DNA of 52,434 nt from positions 1 through 52,434 of the forward strand of contig JAJFVB010000168.1 in NCBI GenBank assembly GCA_021372055.1, read 5' to 3'. The translations under genes and the position numbers were made by a program. The stretch comes from Desulfobacteraceae bacterium. GTDB lineage: Bacteria > Desulfobacterota > Syntrophobacteria > Syntrophobacterales > Syntrophobacteraceae. A model generated the notes under the pieces. It ran no database searches and was not told the DNA's origin. It saw only the letters and a program-made list of their open reading frames with translations. Shown in pieces: positions 24,222 through 32,537 of this stretch. The number at the start of each line of letters is the position of its first letter. Position 1 is the stretch's first letter.

Positions 24222-24752
24222 CGTCAGACTCCCTTTGAGAGGTGCGCGTCAGAAATTTCAGAAAATGTGCCGATTATAACAGAAAGGGGGAGGCCGAAGC
24301 AACGCGCAGGCCCGGGAGGTGCCGGAGGGTCTCAGGCGGCCCAATGATTGTGAAATTCCTTTGTTTTTGGCATTATGCAAAATGTATTGTGCACATTCAA
24401 TTTACACGATTAGCTGTTGAAATCGCCCGGGAATCATGGTATTTCAAACTTTCGTGTAAAACCGAACCAGGGTACCGGCGCTTGACATCCTAATCTTGAC
24501 GTGATTATTTTGACGCTGTTTCATGCCGGGAGAACAACTGGACTTTCTCCCCCCGCGCTCATCCGAAGACCTTGCTCTGGCGTAATACACAAACCCGATA
24601 AGAAGTATTCAATATTTAGCCGTATAGCACGTTCAACCGGCGTTTCCATATTACAAGCCACTCCGTATCAGAAGCTATGGAACGCACAAAAGCGGGCGGA
24701 AACGGTTTACCCGGACCTGCCGCGGCAGGCCAACCGTTTCCAGGGTGTCCTA
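24222..24752. other. Intergenic region upstream of the dsr operon
   Basis: This stretch of about 530 bp is more AT-rich than its surroundings. It contains TTGACA at 24482-24487 followed, 15 bp on, by GATTAT (24503-24508), a weak promoter. It also holds a TGTGCACA palindrome (24388-24395) with partly symmetric AT-rich flanks (AAAAT to the left, ATTT to the right), like a Crp/Fnr-type dyad. The frame of the next gene is open back to 24501 but looks non-coding there. A long leader is therefore likely. Confidence 0.5.
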
Positions 24753-25286
24753 ATGAGCATTGAATCCATCTTATTGCACAAGAAGAAACTTTTCCTTCAA
24801 ACATGGCTGGAACTCCTTCTTTCGGGCTATCCCCCCGAAACGGTGAGGCTGCTCAAAAAGGAGACCAATCAGTTCGCAAACCCTGTCGGGCATGCCTTTT
24901 CTTCCGCGATGGACCAGGTGTGCGCTGAATTCCTCCAGGACAACGACCCGCAGAAGATGGCCCCCCTGCTCGACAGGATTTTGAGGATACGGGCAATTCA
25001 GGAGTTCTCCCCGTCTCAGTCCCTGGCCTTTATTTTTTCGCTGAAAAGAGTCGTCCGCGAATTGCTCAAGGACGAGACGGCCGGGGGACAGGTCGGCGGG
25101 AGCGAACTGGCCGAGTTCGAATCGAAGGTCGACGAACTCGGCTTGCTTGCTTTCGACGTTTACATGCGCTGCCGCGAAGACCTGTTCGAAGTCAGGATAA
25201 AAGAGATCAAAAACAGGACCAACAGGCTTTTGCACAGGGCCCAGATCATCGCTGAGATCCCTGAGCGGAAGGCTGAGGAAGAGTAA
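24753..25286 (+). CDS. RsbRD N-terminal domain protein upstream of dsrM
   Basis: A 177-residue all-helical protein resembling the RsbRD_N domain (PF14361). It reads KKLFLQTWLELLLSGYPPET, then NPVGHAFSSAMDQVC, and ends with a charged helix (RIKEIKNRTNRLLHRAQII). Unlike RsbR-type stressosome proteins it carries no STAS domain. The frame extends to 24501, but ATG 24753 begins the recognisable domain; its ribosome site is weak. It is 44 bp before dsrM and in the same direction. As far as I know such genes accompany dsrMKJOP in several sulfate reducers; the role, perhaps sensing or assembly, is unknown. Confidence 0.75.
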   Translation: MSIESILLHKKKLFLQTWLELLLSGYPPETVRLLKKETNQFANPVGHAFSSAMDQVCAEFLQDNDPQKMAPLLDRILRIRAIQEFSPSQSLAFIFSLKRVVRELLKDETAGGQVGGSELAEFESKVDELGLLAFDVYMRCREDLFEVRIKEIKNRTNRLLHRAQIIAEIPERKAEEE

Positions 25287-25330
25287 ACGTTCACCACATC
25301 AACCAACCTTACTGAAACGAGGGTTTGTAA

Positions 25331-26362
25331 ATGGGCATCAGGTTTTCCTTAGCTGCAGTCGTTGCACTCGTTTTGGCTGTATTTCTGGGGATAAAGGCGG
25401 CCGGACTGACGTACTTTTTCGGTGTCTGCGTCCCGTACGCGGCCATCCTCGCCTTTGTCGGCGGTGTTGTCTACAAGGTTCTGAAATGGCGGCGCTCGCC
25501 CGTTCCCTTCAGGATCGCAACGACTGCCGGTCAGCAGAAATCCCTGCCGTGGATCAAGCAGGACAGGCTGGAGAACCCCGTCACCAAAAAGGAAGTGGTC
25601 GGCCGGATGCTCCTGGAGGTCTTCCTGTTCAGGTCGCTTTTCAGAAACACGAAGTTCCAGATGGACCAGGGCCCAAAGCTCTATTATCAGTGGGAAAAGT
25701 GGCTCTGGCTCGCCGGACTCCTTTTCCACTACGCCTTTTTCATCATCCTGGTCAGGCACCTGCGCTTCTTCACAAATTCACTTCCCTTTTTCGTGGAACC
25801 GCTCGAGCGGCTGGACGGTTTTCTCCAGGTGGGTCTGCCCGGAGTCTATATCACCGATGCGCTTTTCATCGTGGCGGTGACCTACCTGTTCATTCGCCGC
25901 ATCGTGATACCCCAGATGCGCTACATGTCTTTGCCCGCGGACTACTTTCCGCTTCTGCTGCTCCTGACGATCGGCGTCACCGGCATCATGACGCGGTATT
26001 TCACCAAGGTTGACCTGCTCAAGGTGAAGCAACTCGCCATGAGCCTCGTGACCTTCAATCCGATCGTTCCGGAGGGCATCGGGGTCATTTTCTTCATACA
26101 TCTTTTCCTGGTCAGCATCCTGCTGGCCTATTTCCCGTTCAGCAAGCTGATGCACGCGGGCGGAGTCTTCCTCAGCCCGACGCGAAACCAGCCTAACGAC
26201 AGCCGCATCGTCCGGCACATCAACCCCTGGAACTACCCGGTAAAGGTACACACCTACGCGGAGTATGAAGATCATTTCAGGGAAAAGATGGTCGAGGCCG
26301 GGTTGCCCGTTGAAAAAGAGCTGCCTGCCGAGGCGACGACGCCTCAGGCCGGAAAAGAATGA
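25331..26362 (+). CDS. dsrM: DsrM, cytochrome b subunit of the Dsr membrane complex
   Basis: A 343-residue membrane protein related to the b-type subunit of nitrate reductase (NarI). It exchanges electrons between menaquinol and the DsrK iron-sulfur subunit. Several hydrophobic helices are evident, with histidines suited to haem b binding (LLFHYAFFIILVRHLRF and IFFIHLFLVSILLAYFPFSKLMHAGG). The last 60 residues are cytosolic and charged. It starts the conserved order dsrM-K-J-O-P; the 40-bp gap to dsrK holds that gene's AAGGAG site. Confidence 0.95.
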   Translation: MGIRFSLAAVVALVLAVFLGIKAAGLTYFFGVCVPYAAILAFVGGVVYKVLKWRRSPVPFRIATTAGQQKSLPWIKQDRLENPVTKKEVVGRMLLEVFLFRSLFRNTKFQMDQGPKLYYQWEKWLWLAGLLFHYAFFIILVRHLRFFTNSLPFFVEPLERLDGFLQVGLPGVYITDALFIVAVTYLFIRRIVIPQMRYMSLPADYFPLLLLLTIGVTGIMTRYFTKVDLLKVKQLAMSLVTFNPIVPEGIGVIFFIHLFLVSILLAYFPFSKLMHAGGVFLSPTRNQPNDSRIVRHINPWNYPVKVHTYAEYEDHFREKMVEAGLPVEKELPAEATTPQAGKE

Positions 26363-26402
26363 TTGAGGCCGGATCACTCGTGGACAAGGAGTTAGACGAA
26401 CA

Positions 26403-28022
26403 ATGGCTAAGGTCCCAAAACCAAATGAACTCGTAATCGATCATAGGCTTCCCGGCACCGGGTGGATGGACACTCCGGTCGTCTTCCGGCCCGGCAACTT
26501 CAGCTATCCCGGCAAGGCGAAGAACCTGCAAGCGGTAGGCCTGCCCAACCCCCGGGAATGGTCGCCGACCGACGAGGACTGGAAACTGCCCCCGAACTGG
26601 AAGCAGATCATCCTCGAAGGACTGCGCGAAAGACTCGACAAGTACCGTTCGCTGCGCCTTTTCATGGACATTTGCGTTCGCTGCGGCGCATGCGCCGACA
26701 AGTGCCATTTCTACCTGGGTTCGGGCGACCCCAAGAACATGCCCGTCCTGAGGGCCGAGCTTCTGAGGTCCGTTTACCGCAAAGACTTCACCCTGGCCGG
26801 AAAGATCATGGGCAAGATGGCCGGCGCCCGGAAACTCACGGAAGACGTGATCAAAGAATGGTTCATGTACTTCTTCCAGTGCACCGAGTGCCGCCGCTGC
26901 TCGCTTTTCTGCCCGTACGGAATCGATACGGCGGAAATCACGATCATCGGCCGCGAGCTGCTCAATCTCATCGGCTGCAATATCGACTGGGTGGTCGGCC
27001 CCGTGGCCAACTGCTACAACAACGGGAACCACCTCGGAATCCAGCCGCACGCCTTCAAGGACATGATCGAATTTTTCGTCGATGAAATCGAGGCGGTCAA
27101 CGGCATCCGCGTGGAACCGACCTTCAACAGGAAGGGCGCCGAAATCCTTTTCGTCACGCCTTCGGGCGACGTTTTCGCGGACCCCGGCACCTACACCCTC
27201 ATGGGTTACCTGATGCTCTTCCACGAAATCGGGCTCGATTACACCTGGAGCACCTACGCCTCCGAGGGCGGCAATTTCGGGCTTTTCACCTCCCACGAGA
27301 TGATGAAGCGGCTCAACGCCAAGATGTATGCCGAGGCCAAAAGGCTCGGGGTCAAGTACATCATCGGCGGCGAATGCGGCCACATGTGGCGCGTTATCAA
27401 CCAGTACATGGATACGATGAACGGCCCCGCGGATTTCCTCGAGGTGCCCGTCTCCCCCATAACCGGCACTCGGTTCGACAACGCCCAATCGACCAAGATG
27501 ATACACATCGTCGAGTTTACCGCGGACCTCATCAAGAACGGCAAGCTCAAGCTCGATCCGAGCCGCAACGACAATCTGATCATGACCTATCACGACTCCT
27601 GCAACACGTCGCGCGGCATGGGCTTCCTCGAAGAGCCCCGCTATGTGCTCAAAAACGTCGTGAACAATTTCTATGAAATGCCGCCCAACACGATACGCGA
27701 GCAGACCTTCTGCTGCGGCAGCGGTTCCGGCCTGAACAACGACGAGTTCATGGAAATGAGGATGCGCGGCGGCCTGCCCCGGGCCAACGCGGTGCAGTAC
27801 GTCCACGACAAGCACGGCGTCAACGCCATGTCGTGCATCTGCGCGATCGACCGCGCCGTGCTCACCGCCTCGATGAACTACTGGGTGCCCGACGTAACCA
27901 TCTACGGTATTCACGAACTGGTCGGGAACGCGTTGGTGATGGAAGGCGAACAGGAGAGAACCACCGACCTTCGCGGTGAGCCTCTGCCGGGAATGGAGGA
28001 TGCAGAGAATGAAGATATATGA
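26403..28022 (+). CDS. dsrK: DsrK, HdrD-like iron-sulfur subunit
   Basis: A 539-residue cytosolic protein like the catalytic subunit of heterodisulfide reductase. Two 4Fe-4S motifs are clear: CVRCGACADKC (Cys 91, 94, 97, 101) and CTECRRCSLFCP (Cys 160, 163, 166, 170). A CCG-type domain for the special active-site cluster follows, with IIGGECGHMWR, YHDSCNTSRGMG and TFCCGSGSGL. The accepted view is that DsrMK passes electrons to the DsrC trisulfide formed in sulfite reduction. Its end overlaps dsrJ by 14 bp, indicating translational coupling. Confidence 0.96.
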   Translation: MAKVPKPNELVIDHRLPGTGWMDTPVVFRPGNFSYPGKAKNLQAVGLPNPREWSPTDEDWKLPPNWKQIILEGLRERLDKYRSLRLFMDICVRCGACADKCHFYLGSGDPKNMPVLRAELLRSVYRKDFTLAGKIMGKMAGARKLTEDVIKEWFMYFFQCTECRRCSLFCPYGIDTAEITIIGRELLNLIGCNIDWVVGPVANCYNNGNHLGIQPHAFKDMIEFFVDEIEAVNGIRVEPTFNRKGAEILFVTPSGDVFADPGTYTLMGYLMLFHEIGLDYTWSTYASEGGNFGLFTSHEMMKRLNAKMYAEAKRLGVKYIIGGECGHMWRVINQYMDTMNGPADFLEVPVSPITGTRFDNAQSTKMIHIVEFTADLIKNGKLKLDPSRNDNLIMTYHDSCNTSRGMGFLEEPRYVLKNVVNNFYEMPPNTIREQTFCCGSGSGLNNDEFMEMRMRGGLPRANAVQYVHDKHGVNAMSCICAIDRAVLTASMNYWVPDVTIYGIHELVGNALVMEGEQERTTDLRGEPLPGMEDAENEDI

Positions 28023-28422
28023 TGGAAAATACATCCTTATCGGACTGCTTGTTTTCGTGGGGGTGATAACATTCCCGATATGGTTCAATCTCGGCAAGGC
28101 CGCTCCGCCGCCCGAGCCCAAGCTGGACACTCCGGTCATCATGCAGATGGCCCAGAAGCAGTGCGTTCTGCCCAGGGAGGAAATGAGAACCGGGCACATG
28201 CAGATCCTGAACGACTGGAGAACCCAGGTCGTCCGGAACGGCAAGCGGATGTATGTGGCAGCCGACGGCAAGACGTATGAAATGAGCCTGCAGAACGAGT
28301 GCATGCGGTGCCACTCGAACAAGACCCAGTTCTGCGATCAGTGTCATACTTACGCCGGACTCAAGCTCGACAGCACACCGTACTGCTGGACCTGCCACGT
28401 CCCCCCGAAGGAGACAAAGTAA
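28009..28422 (+). CDS. dsrJ: DsrJ, periplasmic triheme cytochrome c
   Basis: A 137-residue protein with an uncleaved N-terminal helix (YILIGLLVFVGVITFPIWF) and three haem c sites: CMRCH (98-102), CDQCH (109-113) and CWTCH (126-130). Cys52 in QCVLPREEMRTGHM matches the conserved Cys considered an unusual haem ligand in DsrJ. ATG 28009 follows a GGAGGA site inside the end of dsrK; the frame's earlier ATG is not needed. The gene's stop shares one base with the start of dsrO. Confidence 0.95.
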   Translation: MKIYDGKYILIGLLVFVGVITFPIWFNLGKAAPPPEPKLDTPVIMQMAQKQCVLPREEMRTGHMQILNDWRTQVVRNGKRMYVAADGKTYEMSLQNECMRCHSNKTQFCDQCHTYAGLKLDSTPYCWTCHVPPKETK

Positions 28423-29201
28423 TGGAAACGAACAGAAGAGATTTTCTGAAAATCGGCGGCGTCTGCGCGCTGGGGTTGGGGTCCCTGCCGGTTTTGAATG
28501 CAGTTGCGCAAAACGTGCCGAAAATAATGGACAATCCCCAGGCTCTCACCGCGAAGCGGTGGGCCATGGCGATCGATGTGAAGAAGTGCTGGGAGAAGGG
28601 CAAGCCCGGCTGCAAGGACTGTATCCTCGCCTGCCATACCACTCACAACGTTCCGGATATCGGGACCCTTAAAGAAGAGATCAAGTGGATATGGACCGAG
28701 AAGTACGAAAACGTTTTCCCCGGATTTGAAAGCGGCAACGAACCGCACGATATCCGCGAGAAACCCTTTCTCGTCCTGTGCAATCATTGCGCGAACGCCC
28801 CCTGCACGCGGGTGTGCCCGACCAAGGCCACGTTCAAGCGCGCCGACGGCATCACGATGATGGACTTCCACCGCTGCATCGGCTGCCGCTACTGCATGGC
28901 CGGCTGCCCCTACGGAGCGAGGAGTTTCAACTTCAGGGATCCGCGCAACTACATCAAGACGGAGCTGAACCCGACCTTTCCGACCCGGGAACGCGGCGTC
29001 GTCGAAAAGTGCAATTTCTGCGAAGAAAGACTCGCCGCCGGCAAGATCCCTGCGTGCGTGGAAGCCTGCGCCGCCAAGGCGCTCACCTTCGGGGACCTCG
29101 AAGACCCCTCTTCCGAGGTGCGCAAGGCGCTTGGCGCGCAATATTCGATCAGGCGAAAGCCCGAACTCGGGACTCTGCCCGGCGTTTACTACATAATCTA
29201 A
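28422..29201 (+). CDS. dsrO: DsrO, periplasmic ferredoxin-like subunit (Tat substrate)
   Basis: A 259-residue iron-sulfur protein. The N-terminus carries a twin-arginine signal (NRRDFLKIGGVCALGLGSLP), so it should be exported folded; tatA is encoded 6 kb downstream. Four Cys clusters can be seen (CWEKGKPGCKDCILAC, CNHCANAPCTRVCP, CIGCRYCMAGCPYG and CNFCEERLAAGKIPACVEAC), fitting several 4Fe-4S centres as in NrfC/HybA-type proteins. ATG 28422 overlaps the dsrJ stop. It passes electrons between DsrJ and DsrP on the outer face of the membrane. Confidence 0.95.
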   Translation: METNRRDFLKIGGVCALGLGSLPVLNAVAQNVPKIMDNPQALTAKRWAMAIDVKKCWEKGKPGCKDCILACHTTHNVPDIGTLKEEIKWIWTEKYENVFPGFESGNEPHDIREKPFLVLCNHCANAPCTRVCPTKATFKRADGITMMDFHRCIGCRYCMAGCPYGARSFNFRDPRNYIKTELNPTFPTRERGVVEKCNFCEERLAAGKIPACVEACAAKALTFGDLEDPSSEVRKALGAQYSIRRKPELGTLPGVYYII

Positions 29202-29211
29202 GGGGTGGGAT

Positions 29212-30369
29212 ATGCTTGAAAGGGCACTTACTGGCAACACAAGATACTACAAGCTGCTCGGGACCCTGCTGGTTTTCATGGGCCTGGGCGCCGTAGCCTG
29301 GCTCACGCAGCTCGACAGAGGGCTCACGATCACCGGACTGAGCAGGGACGTTTCCTGGGGACTCTATATCGCGCAGTTCACCTACCTGGTCGGCGTCGCC
29401 GCATCGGCCGTCATGGTGGTTCTCCCCTATTACCTGCACGACGTGAAGGCATTCGGCAAGATCACCATCCTCGGCGAGTTCCTTGCCATTGCCGCCGTCA
29501 CCATGTGCCTGCTGTTTATCGTGGTCGACCTCGGCAAGCCGATGCGCCTGCTTAACGTGCTGCTCTACCCGACGCCCAATTCGATCCTGTTCTGGGACAT
29601 GATCGTTTTGAACGGCTACCTGCTCCTGAATCTTTTCATCGGGTGGAACGTGCTCGAGGCTGAACGCAAGGGAACCCACTATCCGAACTGGGTCAAGCCG
29701 CTCATCTATATTTCCATTCCCTGGGCCGTTTCGATCCACACGGTCACGGCGTTTCTCTATGCCGGTCTTCCCTCCCGGCATCTCTGGCTGACCGCCATCC
29801 TCGCGGCCCGCTTTCTCGCCTCGGCTTTCTGCTCCGGTCCCGCGCTGCTGATCATCCTTGCCTACCTGGTGAAAAAGTACAGCAAGTTCGATCCCGGCAA
29901 GGAAGCAATCGACAAGCTTACGACAATCATGACCTACGCCCTGGTGATCAGTATTTTCTTCGTGGGTCTCGAGGCTTTCACCGCGTACTACAGCGGCATA
30001 CCCTCGCATCAGTTCTCCCTGACGTACCTGTTCTTCGGCCTCGAAGGACATCGCGGCCTGGTTCCGTTCATGTGGCTCTTTGCCGCCCTGGCCACTGCCG
30101 CCACCGTTTTGTTGCTCAAGCCGGGCACACGCGCGAACGAGAAGCACCTGCTCATCGCATGCGGTTGCGTATTCTTTTCGATGTGGCTCGAGAAGGGTAT
30201 CGGCCTTGTCGTCGGCGGCTTCATCCCCAACGGCTTGGAACAGGTCCGCGAGTATGCGCCGTCCATCCCCGAGATGATGATCGTGCTCGGCGTCTGGGCG
30301 ACCGGGTTCTTCGTGCTGACCGTGCTCTACAAGATTGCCGTCTCGGTTAAGGAAGAAGTCCAGGCATAG
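29212..30369 (+). CDS. dsrP: DsrP, NrfD-like quinone-interacting membrane subunit
   Basis: A 385-residue NrfD/PsrC-family protein with about ten hydrophobic helices and no haem motif. It opens with TRYYKLLGTLLVFMGLGAVA and contains LDRGLTITGLSRDVSWGLYI, like other DsrP proteins. It should link the periplasmic DsrJO pair to the menaquinone pool. It is the last gene of the operon: 10 bp follow dsrO, and a strong terminator lies 25 bp after its stop. Confidence 0.95.
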   Translation: MLERALTGNTRYYKLLGTLLVFMGLGAVAWLTQLDRGLTITGLSRDVSWGLYIAQFTYLVGVAASAVMVVLPYYLHDVKAFGKITILGEFLAIAAVTMCLLFIVVDLGKPMRLLNVLLYPTPNSILFWDMIVLNGYLLLNLFIGWNVLEAERKGTHYPNWVKPLIYISIPWAVSIHTVTAFLYAGLPSRHLWLTAILAARFLASAFCSGPALLIILAYLVKKYSKFDPGKEAIDKLTTIMTYALVISIFFVGLEAFTAYYSGIPSHQFSLTYLFFGLEGHRGLVPFMWLFAALATAATVLLLKPGTRANEKHLLIACGCVFFSMWLEKGIGLVVGGFIPNGLEQVREYAPSIPEMMIVLGVWATGFFVLTVLYKIAVSVKEEVQA

Positions 30370-30394
30370 GAACGCCGCTACACTCACACAACCG

Positions 30395-30421
30395 GCCCGC
30401 GCCCGAGGGCGCGGGCTTTTT
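30395..30421 (+). terminator. Rho-independent terminator of the dsr operon
   Basis: A very stable hairpin, GCCCGCGCC/GGCGCGGGC with a CGAG loop, is followed by TTTTT at 30417-30421. It lies directly after dsrP. Confidence 0.9.
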
Positions 30422-30477
30422 ATTATGTCCCTAAATGCACTATCCGGGGGCGCAGAGGCAACGGCTTCCCAAATGCT

Positions 30478-30506
30478 TTGACACACGACGATTTTTCGGC
30501 TATTTA
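30478..30506 (+). promoter_or_regulatory. Promoter of the polyprenyl synthase gene
   Basis: A perfect TTGACA (30478-30483) and TATTTA (30501-30506) are 17 bp apart. A transcript would start near 30513. It would begin with TTCCCCTC (30514-30521), which can pair with GAGGGGAA (30551-30558), a stretch containing a ribosome-site-like GGAGGGG. The promoter overlaps the first possible TTG start of the reading frame, which argues that translation begins later. Confidence 0.5.
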
Positions 30507-30600
30507 CCAAGCGTTCCCCTCTGCTCATTCGAGGCTTTCTTACCGTTCCGGAGGGGAATTAGAGAAAAATCTAACAAGTACAATTAACATAGTCTCGGAT

Positions 30601-31629
30601 TTGCATATAGTGGATGCTTTCGCCCTTCCCACTCTCATTCCTTCCGGCCCGGGCAGTCTCAAAGAGAGAATTCACGCCCGAATCCGTCCCGACCTGGATA
30701 GGATAGAAGAGGAAATAAATCAATTCGTTGACTCCGAAATCCCCCTGATTTCGGTGGTCGGCCGCTACATCATGGGCAGCGGCGGCAAGCGGCTGAGACC
30801 TCTGCTCATGATACTGGGCGCGAGGCTTTGCGGCTATGCCGGCAAGAACGACGCGCCGCTTGCCGTTGTTTTCGAATTCCTCCACGCCTCGTCGCTTCTG
30901 CACGATGACGTCGTCGATCATGCCGAATTCCGCCGAAGCCGTCCCGCCGCGAACACCATCTGGGGCAACCCCGCCGTCGTGCTCGTGGGCGACTTCATGT
31001 ATTCCCGATCCATTCAGATGACCGTGGGCTACAAAAGCATCAGGATACTCGAGCTTCTCTCCGAAGCCACCACGAGGATGGCCGAGGGCGAAGTGCTCCA
31101 ACTCATGCACTCCGATGACCTCGAAATCCATGAGAAGGAGTACCTGCAGGTCATCATCCGCAAGACCGCTGCGCTGATTAGCGCCGCCTGCCAGATCGGC
31201 GCCGTTTTCGGAGGCGGGGGCAACGCCGAGGAACAGGCGTTGCGCACCTACGGTCACAATTTGGGGATTGCCTTTCAACTCATCGACGACACCCTGGATT
31301 ACACCGGCGAAGTCAAGGAACTCGGAAAGCCCGTCGGCAACGACATCAAGGAAGGAAAGGCAACACTTCCGCTTATTTATGCCCTTCAGAACGCCAAGCC
31401 CGCCGAAAGGCTCCGTCTGAGGCAGATTTTCAGCGCCGACGAAGTGCACCCCAAAGACCTCAAGGAGATTCAAAACCTGGTGGTCCGGACGGGCGGCATC
31501 GGGTACACGTACGAACTTGCCTGTTCCCATACCCTACAGGCCAAGGAAGCCCTGCGCATCTTCCCCCAGGGCCCGGTGAGGGAGGTCCTCTGCGATCTGG
31601 CCGACTATGTCATCTGCAGGCGTACCTGA
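30601..31629 (+). CDS. Polyprenyl diphosphate synthase (IspB-like)
   Basis: A trans-isoprenyl diphosphate synthase of about 342 residues that should build the side chain of menaquinone. It has both aspartate-rich motifs, LLHDDVVDHAEFRR and FQLIDDTLDYTG, plus GSGGKRLRPLL near the N-terminus. The start is uncertain: there is no ATG, and candidates are TTG 30601 and GTG 30610. The TTG at 30478 coincides with the promoter -35 and is rejected. It follows the dsr operon but has its own promoter and is separated from it by a terminator. Product chain length cannot be read from the sequence with confidence. Confidence 0.9.
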   Translation: MHIVDAFALPTLIPSGPGSLKERIHARIRPDLDRIEEEINQFVDSEIPLISVVGRYIMGSGGKRLRPLLMILGARLCGYAGKNDAPLAVVFEFLHASSLLHDDVVDHAEFRRSRPAANTIWGNPAVVLVGDFMYSRSIQMTVGYKSIRILELLSEATTRMAEGEVLQLMHSDDLEIHEKEYLQVIIRKTAALISAACQIGAVFGGGGNAEEQALRTYGHNLGIAFQLIDDTLDYTGEVKELGKPVGNDIKEGKATLPLIYALQNAKPAERLRLRQIFSADEVHPKDLKEIQNLVVRTGGIGYTYELACSHTLQAKEALRIFPQGPVREVLCDLADYVICRRT

Positions 31630-31823
31630 AAGGATGTTTCCAGCCGCCGCCCCGCTCCCGCGCCCCCGGTCCGGAACCCGCACATTCACTCCCGCGCTTG
31701 TTTAAACAGCAGATCGATGATAGACTTATCCCGCAGCAGTGTGGCTCGTCGTCGCACATGTCCCGGGTGGATTTCCCCCCTGGCATCCCTTTCATGCTCC
31801 TTCAACCGAGCCGAAGATACACA

Positions 31824-32537
31824 ATGGACGGATCGGGGAAAAAACCCGCTCGCTACTATCCGCTCTTTCTTTCCATTGAAGGGCGCACCTGCCTCGTTGC
31901 GGGCGGAGGCGCGGTGGCGGAGCGCAAGGTGGAGACTCTGCTCGGCTACGGCGCTCATATCCGGCTCATTGCCCTCGACATCTCCGCGCAACTGCGGAAA
32001 CGATGTTCCGAAGGGTCCGTGACCTGGGCCGGTCTCCGATACGCGAGGGAGCATCTCCAGGGGGTCTGCCTGGTTTTCGCCGCAACCAGCGACAAGGAGC
32101 TCAACCGGACCATTGCCGCCGATGCCGCTGCCCTCGGCCTTTGGTGCAATATGGCATCGGATCCCGAACTCGGAACCTTTATCGTCCCGTCGGTGGTCGA
32201 GCGGGGACCGCTTAGCATCGCGATGAGCACTTCCGGGCTCAGCCCGGCTATTGCGAAACGGCTCAGGTGCAAGCTCGAATCCGAAATCGGCGCCGAATGG
32301 GAGCTTTTCATTCGTTTTTTGGGCGCGTTGCGGGAAATGCTCAAGTCACGGAACGTGAACCCGGACGACAGTCGCAGGATCCTGGGCGATCTTTCCTCCC
32401 TCCCCATTCCCGAATGGTTGAAGGAAGGTGGAAAAGACAAAGCTTTTTTAAAGATTTCGGAAACTTGCAGTCCACTTCTTAACGAGGCGGATCTGCAGCC
32501 AGTCTGGGATAATCTATGGAAGCCCTCTTCCTGGTAA
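31824..32537 (+). CDS. Siroheme synthase: precorrin-2 dehydrogenase / ferrochelatase
   Basis: A 237-residue protein of the Met8/CysG N-terminal type. It has the NAD-binding stretch CLVAGGGAVAERKVETLL, then FAATSDKELN, WCNMASDPELGTFIVP and SIAMSTSGLSPAIAKRLR, which form the active site of this bifunctional family. It oxidises precorrin-2 to sirohydrochlorin and may insert iron to give sirohaem, the cofactor of sulfite reductase. ATG 31824 begins the homologous part; the frame upstream to 31698 looks non-coding. It overlaps the next gene by 22 bp. The uroporphyrinogen methyltransferase half of CysG is absent. Confidence 0.9.
   Translation: MDGSGKKPARYYPLFLSIEGRTCLVAGGGAVAERKVETLLGYGAHIRLIALDISAQLRKRCSEGSVTWAGLRYAREHLQGVCLVFAATSDKELNRTIAADAAALGLWCNMASDPELGTFIVPSVVERGPLSIAMSTSGLSPAIAKRLRCKLESEIGAEWELFIRFLGALREMLKSRNVNPDDSRRILGDLSSLPIPEWLKEGGKDKAFLKISETCSPLLNEADLQPVWDNLWKPSSW

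Noticed and set aside
26277..28322. A 681-codon minus-strand frame opposite dsrK and dsrJ
   Set aside because: It is a long shadow caused by GC-rich codon use; dsrK and dsrJ on the plus strand have intact iron-sulfur and haem motifs.
31686..31805. Short minus-strand frame ending with DKSIIDLLFKQARE before the siroheme synthase gene
   Set aside because: The end looks protein-like, and a TTG start at 31805 would give about 39 residues, but there is no proper ribosome site and no recognised family. It may be a gene remnant; evidence is too thin.
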